Source: Marinobacter sp. NP-4(2019)
GTDB lineage: Bacteria; Pseudomonadota; Gammaproteobacteria; Pseudomonadales; Oleiphilaceae
Length of the DNA stretch: 64,000 bases
Assembly (NCBI RefSeq): GCF_003994855.1
Contig: NZ_CP034142.1
Coordinates: 3,658,001-3,722,000, forward strand
Reading direction: 5' to 3'
This document shows, piece by piece, positions 41,093-49,781 of this stretch. Below the pieces are notes generated by a model. It did no database searches, was not told where the DNA came from, and saw only the letters and a list, made by a program, of their open reading frames with translations. Position 1 is the first letter of the stretch. Every line of letters begins with the position of its first letter. The translations under genes were made by a program, and so were the position numbers.

Positions 41093-43333
41093 TTAAAAAT
41101 CATACTTGGCAAGCAGGGAAACCGTGCGCGGCTCGCCAAAGGCAACCTGGCCAAACTGACCGACGTTGGTGAAGTACTTCTCGTCGGTCACGTTGTCCAC
41201 GTTCAGCTGCACTCTGAAGTCATCGGTGACCTGATACTTCGCCATCAGGTGAACCAGTGTCAGAGAGTCCTGCTCCACTTCTTCCGGGTTGCCGGTAATC
41301 GGGTTAGTCGTATCGGCGTAGACCGAGCTTTCCCAGTTCACACCGCCGCCGATGGTCAACTGACGAAGCGCACCCGGTAGCCGGTAGCTGGTGAAGGCTT
41401 TCAGGAGCTTCCGCGGCTGAACGGTGTTCACGTCCTCACCGTCGGCATCTTCAGCTTCGTAGTAAGTGGCACCGACTTGCACGTCCCAGTCCTCACGGAT
41501 GGCGCCGACCAGTTCCAGCTCCACGCCCTTCGAAGTGGCGCCTTCGGCTTCCCGGTAGGCCTGATCCGCCGATCCCTCAACAGTGTTGGTACCATCCGCC
41601 TGGGCGAGGTTGTCCTGCTCAATCCGGAATACCGCCGCTGAAGCGATCAGACGATCATTCATAAAGCCGGCCTTCACACCGAGCTCATAGCTTGCACCCT
41701 CAATTGGATCAAGACTATCGCCGGAGGCGTCGAGCTCATCCTGAGGCTTGAAGATGTCCGTATAGGAGGCGTAGGCGGTGTAAGTTTCGTTAATGTCGTA
41801 CAGCAGACCAAGATACGGGGAGACAATGTCATGCTCAATGGTCTGTTCGTCATTGAACTCGGCTTCGGCACGTTCGACTTCAAGATCGGTGATCCGGGCA
41901 CCGATAATGGTTTTCAGCTTGTCGGTGACATTCAGACGGGTGGAACCGTATAGTGCCAGTTGCGTATCAGTACGATCTTCATAGAGGAACTCCGGCCCCC
42001 ATACGTGTTCCGGGTAATTGCGACCATCCCATTCGTTGAAGTTACCAATCGGCGCAACGCTGGTTGCATTGTGCGAGTGGGCAACAAACTCACGCTCGGC
42101 ACGGGATACACCAAAGGTGGCGTCATGGTTGCGACCGAACAAACCATACTGGCCGGAGGCAAACAGGTCCACCATATGGTACTTGGAGTCGGTGTTGAAG
42201 TTACCGCCAGTCCAGGCGAATAGGCCCTCACCCGTATCCTTGTTGGGATTGCCATACACATACAGCAACCTCGAGTCACTATCAGACTCTCCGTAGGTGG
42301 CGCGGGCGTTAATCTGCCAGTTATTGTTGAGGTAATGACTCAACTCAACAAACGCAGTTTTGTGGGAGTTGTCCCAGTACGCCCAGTCGGCCGCCGTTGT
42401 CTTGGAGCGGCTCCAGTCAGCACGGGTACCATCATCATACCAAATGGGAAGACCGCCCCAGGTAGGTGCGTTGTTCTCGATGCGCTGGTAGCTCGCGCCC
42501 AGGGTAAGCAACGTGTCGACAGAAAGATCCGCTTCGGTGGTCAGATAAACCAGACTGTTCTCACTGTCACCGATTTCCCGGAAAGAGTCCTGTTGCTCAT
42601 GGCTCACTACGGCTCGACCGCGGATGGTCTTGCCTTCGTTGAGCGCTGATGCGACATCCAGGCTGGCCTGAACACCGTCACGACTGCCTCCGCCAACGGT
42701 CGCGGAACCTTCGAACTCCTCGGAGTCCGCGCGCTTTCTGACCAGATTAATCGCGGCGGAGGGATCACCGATACCGGTCATCAGGCCGGTTGGGCCCTTG
42801 ATGATTTCTACCTGCTCATACTGACTGGTGCTCGCAGTATTCTCGCCGGTTCCCCAGCCTGGCCTGAAGGGAGTTGGAACGCCGTCAATCAGGAAGTTGG
42901 TGATCTCGAAACCACGCGCAAAATAAAACTGGCGCGCGCTGTCATATTCCTTAACCGAGATGCCGGTAGCCTGGGCCAGCACATCATCAACGGTGGTGAG
43001 GTTCTGATCTTCAATACGCTTTTCGGTGATCACGGTGACGGACTGGGGCGTTTCCTTCACGGAAAGCGGCAGCCCCGAGGAAGCGCGGGTTTTCTTACCG
43101 GTGTATTCTTCGGCGGGATCCGATTCGGAGTTATTCTCGCCTTTCGCTGTCACCTCTATCGCACTCAGCTGAACAACTTCTTCGCTGTTCTCGCCAGTCG
43201 TTGTCGAAGCATCCTCGGCGTGGGCAACAGAAAAGGTTGCCAGTGCGATACTGGCAATGGAGGCCTGGATGGCGAGGCCTAATGGCTTAAGTCTGAACGC
43301 AACGCCGCCGTTGGCTAAAGCGGATTGATTCAT
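41093..43333 (-). CDS. TonB-dependent siderophore receptor
   Basis: Outer-membrane ferric-siderophore receptor of the FhuE/FpvA type. The 746-residue product has a signal peptide ending near VAHA and an N-terminal stretch with a possible TonB box (AIEVTA). The plug domain reads SVKETPQSVTVITEKRIEDQNLTTVDDVLAQATGI, then NFLIDGVPTPFRPGWG and EQVEIIKGPTGLMTGIGDPSAAINLVRKR. A 22-strand barrel follows, ending LLAKYDF with terminal Phe. Typical FpvA signalling domains are absent, so it probably does not regulate its own synthesis through an anti-sigma factor. A Fur-box-like site lies upstream. The siderophore is unknown. Confidence 0.93.
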   Translation of the reverse strand: MNQSALANGGVAFRLKPLGLAIQASIASIALATFSVAHAEDASTTTGENSEEVVQLSAIEVTAKGENNSESDPAEEYTGKKTRASSGLPLSVKETPQSVTVITEKRIEDQNLTTVDDVLAQATGISVKEYDSARQFYFARGFEITNFLIDGVPTPFRPGWGTGENTASTSQYEQVEIIKGPTGLMTGIGDPSAAINLVRKRADSEEFEGSATVGGGSRDGVQASLDVASALNEGKTIRGRAVVSHEQQDSFREIGDSENSLVYLTTEADLSVDTLLTLGASYQRIENNAPTWGGLPIWYDDGTRADWSRSKTTAADWAYWDNSHKTAFVELSHYLNNNWQINARATYGESDSDSRLLYVYGNPNKDTGEGLFAWTGGNFNTDSKYHMVDLFASGQYGLFGRNHDATFGVSRAEREFVAHSHNATSVAPIGNFNEWDGRNYPEHVWGPEFLYEDRTDTQLALYGSTRLNVTDKLKTIIGARITDLEVERAEAEFNDEQTIEHDIVSPYLGLLYDINETYTAYASYTDIFKPQDELDASGDSLDPIEGASYELGVKAGFMNDRLIASAAVFRIEQDNLAQADGTNTVEGSADQAYREAEGATSKGVELELVGAIREDWDVQVGATYYEAEDADGEDVNTVQPRKLLKAFTSYRLPGALRQLTIGGGVNWESSVYADTTNPITGNPEEVEQDSLTLVHLMAKYQVTDDFRVQLNVDNVTDEKYFTNVGQFGQVAFGEPRTVSLLAKYDF

Positions 43334-43420
43334 GGGGGGCTCCTTTCAATAGTTGAAAACGGATAAGGATTTTTGGGGTCCGTAGTTAGCAAGGAGCGCA
43401 TTATATATAGCAATTAACAC

Positions 43421-43440
43421 AATGCAAATGATAATGGTTT
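43421..43440 (-). promoter_or_regulatory. Fur-box-like site upstream of the TonB receptor
   Basis: The stretch aatgcaaatgataatggtt resembles repeated GATAAT hexamers of the Fur consensus, about 90 bases before the receptor ATG. It is an eye match with several mismatches to the 19-base consensus. Iron control is expected for this receptor class. Confidence 0.5.
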
Positions 43441-43574
43441 GTATTTATATGATGATTTTATGCCCAGCGGCGATGACCGCACCCATCAAGTAAGGCACGA
43501 TGTGACTGCCCTTCCCCCTCCCATCCAGCCCCGGGAATTGCCATAATGCTGCCTTTTCAACAGGGGGAGTTCCC

Positions 43575-43745
43575 ATGACGACAGCCTTGAAGGCATTCTT
43601 AGCAGTCACCGCGCTATTCATTCTGACCGCCTGTAGCCCGGAGGTCGGCAGCGAAGCCTGGTGTGCGGATATGAAAGACAAACCGAAGGGAGACTGGACG
43701 ACGAACGAAGCCGGCGATTTCGCCAAGCACTGCATTTTCCGTTAA
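43575..43745 (+). CDS. DUF3012 family small lipoprotein
   Basis: A 56-residue product with a lipoprotein signal (LAVTALFILTAC, Cys at residue 20). The mature part, SPEVGSEAWCADMKDKPKGDW followed by TTNEAGDFAKHCIF, is characteristic of DUF3012. The ATG is preceded by cagggggagttccc. Function unknown; the family is common in marine gammaproteobacteria. Confidence 0.85.
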   Translation: MTTALKAFLAVTALFILTACSPEVGSEAWCADMKDKPKGDWTTNEAGDFAKHCIFR

Positions 43746-43799
43746 GGCATCGTCTTGCCCGCAACAGGTGTTACTCCCCGTTGCGGGCATGCACGGCTT

Positions 43800-44993
43800 T
43801 CAACGAGACAGCGCCAGTTCCCGCCGAACTGCCCTCGGCGCCCCGGCCGCAAGAACTGCAGCTCCGGCCACACAGACAGCCATGGTCAAGACGATAGGCA
43901 GCAGTGAACCACCGCTGAGCGTGGCTGATATCGCGCTGATGGTGCCGGCGATGGTGAATTGCGCCGCGCCCAGCAGGGCGGCTGCGGTGCCGCCCAGGTG
44001 CGGAAAAAACTCCAGAGCATTCGCCATGTTGTTGGGCACGATGGCTCCCATGAAGGACACGGCCACGATGATGCAGGCAGCGACAGCCCAGTAGGGCGCG
44101 CCGGCCCAGGCACAAAGTACCAGTGCAATAATGGCAACGGTCTGGAGGAGAACGGATATGCGGAGGATGTCGACGCCTTCAAAACGATTCAGTAGCCGGC
44201 GGTTCAACAGGTTAACGCAGGCCATCGCGGCGATGTTGGCGGCGAACAGGCCGGAGAACATGGCCTTGGACAGGCCAAACCACTCCTGATAAATAAAAGA
44301 AGCGTGGGTAATGAACACCAGCATGGCACTGAAGCATAGCGCCTGGAGACCGATGAACCTCATGGTCACCGGGTGTTTGAGCACCAGCAAATAGTTGGTC
44401 ACCAGGGTATGAACAGGAGTAGCCTCCCTCTCCGGATTCGGCAGTCGCCGGAACAGGGCAAAGTGCAGGATGATGGCCAGCAACATCGCGTACATCGTCA
44501 ACATCAGGAAAATCGCCGGCCAGTCACTGATCACCAGCAGCAAAGAACCGATGGAAGGCGCAAGGGCCGGAGCGATAAACATGATGAGCCCGATCAATCC
44601 GAACAAGCGGGCCGCCTCGGAGCCCCGGCTCTGGTCACGGACAATAGCCGGCACCGAGACCGCGCAGAACGCGCCGCCGATGCCCTGTACCACCCGCCAG
44701 AACAACATCTGGTTTATCGAATCGGCGTGGGCAACCATAAAGGCAGCCCCGGCAAAGATCGACAGCCCACCCAGCAGTACCTGCTGGCGGCCATAGCGGT
44801 CCGACAACGGTCCGCCGACAAGCTGCGCCAACCCCAGCGCGGCAACGTAGGCGCTAAGGGTTAACCCGATCTGTCCGTGGGAGACGCCCAAACCATCCGA
44901 GATATCCGGAAAGGCCGGCAGGTAGGCGTCCAGTGCCAACGGTCCCAGTGCGACCGTCATTCCCAATAATATCGCCAGCTGTATCTGGGGCAT
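43800..44993 (-). CDS. Bcr/CflA family drug-resistance MFS exporter
   Basis: Twelve-helix proton-driven exporter of the DHA1 type. The 397-residue product starts IQLAILLGMTVALGPLALDAYLPAFPDI, typical of Bcr/CflA. The motif A region reads GGPLSDRYGRQQVLLGG (about residues 60-76) and helix 4 contains ARLFGLIGLIMFIAPALAPSIG. Substrate unknown. The frame ends inside a basic tail (PRAVRRELALSR). Confidence 0.9.
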   Translation of the reverse strand: MPQIQLAILLGMTVALGPLALDAYLPAFPDISDGLGVSHGQIGLTLSAYVAALGLAQLVGGPLSDRYGRQQVLLGGLSIFAGAAFMVAHADSINQMLFWRVVQGIGGAFCAVSVPAIVRDQSRGSEAARLFGLIGLIMFIAPALAPSIGSLLLVISDWPAIFLMLTMYAMLLAIILHFALFRRLPNPEREATPVHTLVTNYLLVLKHPVTMRFIGLQALCFSAMLVFITHASFIYQEWFGLSKAMFSGLFAANIAAMACVNLLNRRLLNRFEGVDILRISVLLQTVAIIALVLCAWAGAPYWAVAACIIVAVSFMGAIVPNNMANALEFFPHLGGTAAALLGAAQFTIAGTISAISATLSGGSLLPIVLTMAVCVAGAAVLAAGAPRAVRRELALSR

Positions 44994-45048
44994 AAAAAAG
45001 TGAGAGCTTTGCAGGCGGGAGAATCAAGGATTTTCGTAAAACCACCAT

Positions 45049-45204
45049 TCAGGCAGCCTTGCGGAAATCCTCGATTCTCACCGCCTTGTCACGCTTACGC
45101 TTGTACTTGCTTTTATCTTCCACCACCCGCATCTGGTATTTGGGTGTTTTCAGTTCGCGCTTGATGGCGCTTTCCTTGGTGGGCTTTGCCCGCTTTTTCG
45201 CCAT
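45049..45204 (-). CDS. Small basic protein, ArfA-like (alternative ribosome rescue)
   Basis: A 51-residue basic product (MAKKRAKPTKESAIKRELKT…) whose layout AI-x2-EL-x-TPKY-x2-RVVEDKSKYKRKR resembles ArfA proteins, which recruit RF2 to stalled ribosomes. The frame extends to 45297, but ATG 45204 follows a good ribosome-binding site (caggagaaatcacc). Many arfA genes end in a transcription terminator or RNase III hairpin without a stop; here a normal stop is present, so the assignment is tentative. It is divergent from lysE. Confidence 0.5.
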   Translation of the reverse strand: MAKKRAKPTKESAIKRELKTPKYQMRVVEDKSKYKRKRDKAVRIEDFRKAA

Positions 45205-45290
45205 GGTGATTTCTCCTGTTGACGTTATCATGGGTTCGGGGTGCCAGTTTAGCACCTTCGGTTCACACTTCGGCAAAGGGACTATAAGGG

Positions 45291-45911
45291 ATGTCACTCA
45301 CACTCTGGCTGACTTTTCTGGTGGCGGCGGTCTTGATCAGCATCTCGCCGGGCGCGGGCGCAGTGAATACCATGAGTAATGGACTCCGCTATGGCGTGAA
45401 GCAATCAATGCCCGCCATACTCGGGTTGCAGCTGGGTTATGGTGCCCAGATCCTACTGGTTGGCGCAGGCTTGGGAGCCCTGGTCGCCACCTCCGTGTGG
45501 GCATTGGCGGTTATCAAGTGGCTGGGAGTGGCCTACCTGGTCTGGCTAGGCATCCAGAAATGGCGCGAGCCGGTGGTCGAGAGCCTGGTAGACGAACAGC
45601 ACACGGTGAGCGGACAAAAACGTTTCTGGCAATCGGCTCTGGTCAACCTGACCAACCCCAAGGCCACGGTTTTCCTGGTCGCTCTGTTCCCGCAGTTCCT
45701 GATTGCCGGACAACCCCATGGCCCACAACTGATTACTATGGGGACCACCCTCATTCTGGTGGATTGCCTGGTCATGCTGGGCTACGCCCTGCTGGCCAGC
45801 CAACTGTTTCGCTTTATGACCACACCACACCGCCAGCGGCAGATGAACCGAGTGTTCGGCGGCCTGTTTGTGACCGCAGCGGTGGCGTTGGCAAGCTTCA
45901 AGCGCAGCTGA
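45291..45911 (+). CDS. LysE family amino-acid exporter
   Basis: Inner-membrane exporter of the LysE/RhtB type. The 206-residue product has six hydrophobic segments and the family start TLWLTFLVAAVLISISPGAGAVNTMSNGLRYGVKQS with the conserved SPGPG-like motif (here SPGAG). A second half has FLVALFPQFLI. The exported amino acid cannot be told. It is divergent from the small basic gene, with 86 bases between the starts. Confidence 0.9.
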   Translation: MSLTLWLTFLVAAVLISISPGAGAVNTMSNGLRYGVKQSMPAILGLQLGYGAQILLVGAGLGALVATSVWALAVIKWLGVAYLVWLGIQKWREPVVESLVDEQHTVSGQKRFWQSALVNLTNPKATVFLVALFPQFLIAGQPHGPQLITMGTTLILVDCLVMLGYALLASQLFRFMTTPHRQRQMNRVFGGLFVTAAVALASFKRS

Positions 45912-46004
45912 TTTACCAACCATCATGTAGGTAGATCTGTGTAATTGCGCTGGCCGGGTGTCTGGCGTGAAATACCCCCATCCTTCGTTCAGGAGTTCAC
46001 CATA

Positions 46005-46976
46005 GTGCTCATTGCCTTGCTTGCCATTTTTGCCGGTCTTGCCCTGCTGGTCTGGAGCGCGGACCGGTTTGTTGAAGGTTCGGCGATCACCGCCGGATAT
46101 TTTGGTATGCCACCGCTGCTGATCGGGATGGTGGTGGTTGGTTTTGGCACATCCGCGCCGGAGATGGTGGTTTCGGCCCTGGCTGCGTCCCAGGGTAATC
46201 CCGGGCTGGCGTTGGGCAACGCCTACGGCTCCAATATCACCAATATCGCACTGATTCTCGGCATCACCGCGGTGATCTCTCCGATTGCCGTGCATTCCCA
46301 GGTCATGCGAAAGGAACTGCCCATCCTGATCCTGGTGACGCTTCTGGCGGCCTGGCAGCTTCTGGACGGTTCCCTCAGCCGGCTGGATGCCGTTGGCTTG
46401 CTCCTGACTTTTGCCGCACTACTTTCCTGGAGCATCTGGTCAGGAATGAAGAAACCGGATGACCCGCTCGCGGATGAAGTGAGCGCGGAGCTGAAAGCGC
46501 ATGCCATGCCCATTCGCAAGGCGGTGTTCTGGCTGGTAGCCGGGCTGGTCCTGCTGATCATCAGCTCCCGCATTCTGGTATGGGGTGCGGTGGATCTGGC
46601 CACGGCTTTTGGCGTAAGCGATCTGATCATCGGCCTGACCATTGTGGCCGTGGGCACCTCATTACCGGAACTGGCATCGTCGGTCATCGCTGCCCGCAAG
46701 GGTGAGCACGATCTGGCACTGGGCAACATCCTGGGATCCAACCTCTTCAACACCCTCGCGGTGGTCGGTATTGCCGGCATGATCTCACCCATGCAGGTAG
46801 CCGACGAAGTGCTGGTCCGCGATCTTCCGGTGATGGCCGGACTTACCTTTGCGCTGTTTGTGCTTGGCTATGGCTTCCGTGGTCCGGGCCGGATCAACAG
46901 GGTGGAAGGCACCCTGCTAATGGCTTGCTTTATCGGTTATACCGCCTATCTGGTGACCACGACATTCGGGCAGTAA
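46005..46976 (+). CDS. Calcium/sodium antiporter, YrbG-type (CaCA family)
   Basis: The 323-residue product has two homologous five-helix halves, each with the CaCA alpha-repeat: VVVGFGTSAPEMVVSALAASQGNPGLALGNAYGSNITN and TIVAVGTSLPELASSVIAARKGEHDLALGNILGSNLFN. The acidic residues in GTSAPE and GTSLPE are the ion ligands. An acidic cytoplasmic loop separates the halves. The GTG at 46005 follows AGGAG by nine bases; the frame reaches 45945 without family sequence. A K+-dependent exchange is possible. Confidence 0.9.
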   Translation: MLIALLAIFAGLALLVWSADRFVEGSAITAGYFGMPPLLIGMVVVGFGTSAPEMVVSALAASQGNPGLALGNAYGSNITNIALILGITAVISPIAVHSQVMRKELPILILVTLLAAWQLLDGSLSRLDAVGLLLTFAALLSWSIWSGMKKPDDPLADEVSAELKAHAMPIRKAVFWLVAGLVLLIISSRILVWGAVDLATAFGVSDLIIGLTIVAVGTSLPELASSVIAARKGEHDLALGNILGSNLFNTLAVVGIAGMISPMQVADEVLVRDLPVMAGLTFALFVLGYGFRGPGRINRVEGTLLMACFIGYTAYLVTTTFGQ

Positions 46977-47004
46977 CCTGCCCGAATTCGACGATGGCCA
47001 AGCC

Positions 47005-47445
47005 CTAGCGCAACAGGCATTCGCGGCTCAGGGCCTGGCTGAATTTTCTGCGCTGACGCCGCAGACGGTTTCCCCGATCATTACTGTAACCGGCCCGGAG
47101 TTGCTGCTGAATTCTGTCCAGTCGCTTCCGGTACCCTTCACACGTCTTCTGCTGGCGCGCATCCGCTTTCTTGCTGGCACCGCCAGAACGCCGGCCCGAG
47201 TCTGACCGTTCCAGACTGCGGCTGACCTGTCGATTGATGGTCGTTACCCGGCGGCCCTGCCCGATGTTCTCAGACATAGGCATCACCGAGGGCTCTCGGA
47301 GCGTAACGGTATCGTGGTTACGGGCCGGTGGCTGTCGATCGGAAAAGTGCACCACGCCGTCAGTGTCAGTCCAGGTGTAAACACCTGCTGACACCGATGA
47401 CGCGAATAGTGAAGCAATAAGAAAAGCGGCCACATTCCCTAGCAT
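47005..47445 (-). CDS. DUF4124 domain periplasmic protein
   Basis: The 146-residue product has a signal peptide (MLGNVAAFLIASLFASSVSA) followed by the DUF4124 core GVYTWTDTDGVVHFSDRQPPA. The rest is basic and helical (RRSGGASKKADARQQKTCEGYRKRLDRIQQQL). Such proteins are common in gammaproteobacteria, and the role is unknown. It follows glcF on the same strand at 51 bases and may share its transcript. Confidence 0.85.
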   Translation of the reverse strand: MLGNVAAFLIASLFASSVSAGVYTWTDTDGVVHFSDRQPPARNHDTVTLREPSVMPMSENIGQGRRVTTINRQVSRSLERSDSGRRSGGASKKADARQQKTCEGYRKRLDRIQQQLRAGYSNDRGNRLRRQRRKFSQALSRECLLR

Positions 47446-47496
47446 ATGATTCCACTCCCTGTGGTTTCAAAATTGAGCCAGGGACTATAGCAGATG

Positions 47497-48705
47497 TTAT
47501 TGGTCCAGTAATTCGATCCAGTGCTGAACCGGCACAGCGGCTTTGGTTTCCAGGTGCATCTGGCAACCAATATTGGCGGTGACGATTCGGTCAGGGTTAT
47601 CACCGGTCAGTGCCTTGAGTTTGTTATCCAGCAGCTTCTGGCTGAGTTCCGGCTGGAGTACCGAGTATGTGCCCGCTGACCCGCAACACAGGTGCTTGTC
47701 TTTGGTGGCTGCGAGGTTCACGCCAGCCCTGGTCAGCACCTGCTCCACCACTCCGTTCTGTTTCATGGCATGTTGCAGGGTACAAGGGCAATGGAACGCC
47801 ACCTTGCCCGGATTCTGCTGCACTTTGAGCTTGTCCAGATCCTGTTTGAGCAGGAATGCGCCCAGGTCGATGGTCAGTTCACTGACCTTTTTGGCCTTGG
47901 CCGCGTATACCGGATCGTCTTTCAGCAGATGGCCGTAGTCCTGCACCATGGCGCCACAGCCAGAGGCAGTCATGATGATGGCTTCAGCGCCGGCTTCAAT
48001 GGCGGGCCACCAGGCATCGATGTTCTGGCGCATCCGCTCCAGGCCTTTCTCGTGTTCGGAAAGATGGTAGTTCACCGCGCCACAGCAGCCGGCTTCCGGC
48101 GCTTCCACCATGGTGATGCCGAGGCGATCGAGCACCCGGGCGGCGGCTGCGTTGGTGTTGGGCGTGGCGGAGGGCTGCACACAACCGGCCAGCGCCAACA
48201 CAATACGGCTATGACTCGCCACGGGCCACGGGCTGGCTTCTTTTCTGGGCGGTACTTTGGTACGCAGTTTTTCCGGCAACGCCGGGCGGAACAGTTGGCC
48301 AAGACGAAGCAGAAGGCCGAAGAGCTTGCGGTTGGGTAGGACGCGCGCCAGTGCCCAGCGCACCCACTTGTCTTTCGGCGGGCGCGGCAATTCTTCTTCC
48401 AGCAGGCCGCGGCTGATGTCGACCAGGCGGCCGTACTGGACACCGGAGGGGCAGGTGGTTTCGCAACTGCGGCAGGTCAGGCAGCGGTCCAGGTGTTCGC
48501 GGGTCTTTTCGGTGACTTCCTGGCCTTCCAGGAACATTTTCATGAGGTAGATGCGGCCGCGGGGGCCATCGCGCTCGTCATTGAGTTCCTGGTAGGTGGG
48601 ACAGGTTGCCGTGCAGAATCCGCAGTGGACGCAGGCCCGCAGGATGGATTCGGCCTCCTGCCCTTCTTTGGTGTTGGCAAATTGTTGGACTAAATTGGTT
48701 TGCAT
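47497..48705 (-). CDS. glcF: Glycolate oxidase iron-sulfur subunit GlcF
   Basis: Electron-transfer subunit of membrane-associated glycolate oxidase. The 402-residue product has two 4Fe-4S clusters (CVHCGFCTATCP and CLTCRSCETTCPSG) and two CCG domains (ALAGCVQPSATPN…APEAGCCGAVNYHL, and FHCPCTLQHAMKQN…KHLCCGSAGTY) typical of heterodisulfide-reductase-like proteins. It is last of glcD-E-F, 11 bases after glcE. Confidence 0.96.
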   Translation of the reverse strand: MQTNLVQQFANTKEGQEAESILRACVHCGFCTATCPTYQELNDERDGPRGRIYLMKMFLEGQEVTEKTREHLDRCLTCRSCETTCPSGVQYGRLVDISRGLLEEELPRPPKDKWVRWALARVLPNRKLFGLLLRLGQLFRPALPEKLRTKVPPRKEASPWPVASHSRIVLALAGCVQPSATPNTNAAAARVLDRLGITMVEAPEAGCCGAVNYHLSEHEKGLERMRQNIDAWWPAIEAGAEAIIMTASGCGAMVQDYGHLLKDDPVYAAKAKKVSELTIDLGAFLLKQDLDKLKVQQNPGKVAFHCPCTLQHAMKQNGVVEQVLTRAGVNLAATKDKHLCCGSAGTYSVLQPELSQKLLDNKLKALTGDNPDRIVTANIGCQMHLETKAAVPVQHWIELLDQ

Positions 48706-48716
48706 GGTTTACCTAT

Positions 48717-49781
48717 TCACAACCAGCTGTATAGCCGGCCCGGGTTAAAAATGCCGTCGGGATCGAACGAGTTTTTCACACGGCGCTGTATGCTTTTCAG
48801 GGCATCCGGCTGGTGGTGCATCACTTCACCCTCACGGTCGCCGCCACGGAACAGGCTGACCTGTCCGCCGGCGTCTTTCGCCAGTGCTTCCATCTGTTTC
48901 ATCTCGGCATCGCCCCGATACCAGCGCTGGGAGCCAGCCCAGTCAATCAACCAGGGGCCATCGAGTGTCGGGTTCGCGGCGGTGGAGCCGACGGAGAAGC
49001 GCCATAGCGGGTCGTCGCCGGTGAAAAAGTCGTGCTGCATGTCCTGGATCTGGCGCCAGAACTGGTCGCCGTTTTCCATCACCTCGCCGGACCATTTCCG
49101 GGCGGTGGCCTCCACGGCCGAGCGGGCGCCGGACAGTCGCAGATAGACCTTGCCGTCGAGCCAGCAGGCGGCGGTGATGGGCTTGGGTTCGGCCGCACGG
49201 CTGTTCATGTAGCGGATGACCTCGTCCACTGCCATCTCCTGAACCAGGGTCAGGGTGGCGGCGGGTTTGGGCATGACTTTCATGCTGATTTCGGTGAGCA
49301 CCCCCAGGGTGCCCATGGCGCCGGCCTGGAGTCGGGAGACGTCGTAGCCAGCAACGTTTTTCATCACTTGCCCGCCAAAACGCAGATGTTCGCCTTTGCC
49401 GTTGATCAGTCGCACACCCAGCACCTGGTCACGCACGGAGCCGGCCCAAGGACGGCCGGGGCCGGAGAGGTTGCAGGCCAGGGTTCCGCCAATGGTGGAG
49501 GCTTCCCCGAAGTGCGGGGGCTCGAAGTGCAGGGCCTGCCCTTCTTCCGCCAGCGTGGCTTCGATTTCGGTCAGCGTGGTGCCGGCACGCACGGTGAGTA
49601 CCAGTTCCACCGGGTGGTAGTCGACGATTCCGGTGTGTTCACCCACGTTCAGGGTGCTGGCATCCGGATCGGCGGCGCGGCCCATGAAGGCCTTGGTTCC
49701 GCCGCCGACAACGTTAAGTTTGCGCCCACTGTCGCGGGCCTGGAGCACTTGCTCCCGGAGTGTCTGGAGATGATCAGCCAT
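48717..49781 (-). CDS. glcE: Glycolate oxidase FAD-binding subunit GlcE
   Basis: Second FAD-linked oxidase subunit. The 354-residue product has the PP-loop start NVVGGGTKAFMGRAA, the FAD-binding stretch PPHFGEASTIGGTLACNLSGPGR and DQVLGVRLINGKGEHLRFGG, and the C-terminal end NSFDPDGIFNPGRLY. Length is close to the E. coli protein. Its start overlaps the end of glcD by eight bases, so translation is coupled. Confidence 0.95.
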   Translation of the reverse strand: MADHLQTLREQVLQARDSGRKLNVVGGGTKAFMGRAADPDASTLNVGEHTGIVDYHPVELVLTVRAGTTLTEIEATLAEEGQALHFEPPHFGEASTIGGTLACNLSGPGRPWAGSVRDQVLGVRLINGKGEHLRFGGQVMKNVAGYDVSRLQAGAMGTLGVLTEISMKVMPKPAATLTLVQEMAVDEVIRYMNSRAAEPKPITAACWLDGKVYLRLSGARSAVEATARKWSGEVMENGDQFWRQIQDMQHDFFTGDDPLWRFSVGSTAANPTLDGPWLIDWAGSQRWYRGDAEMKQMEALAKDAGGQVSLFRGGDREGEVMHHQPDALKSIQRRVKNSFDPDGIFNPGRLYSWL

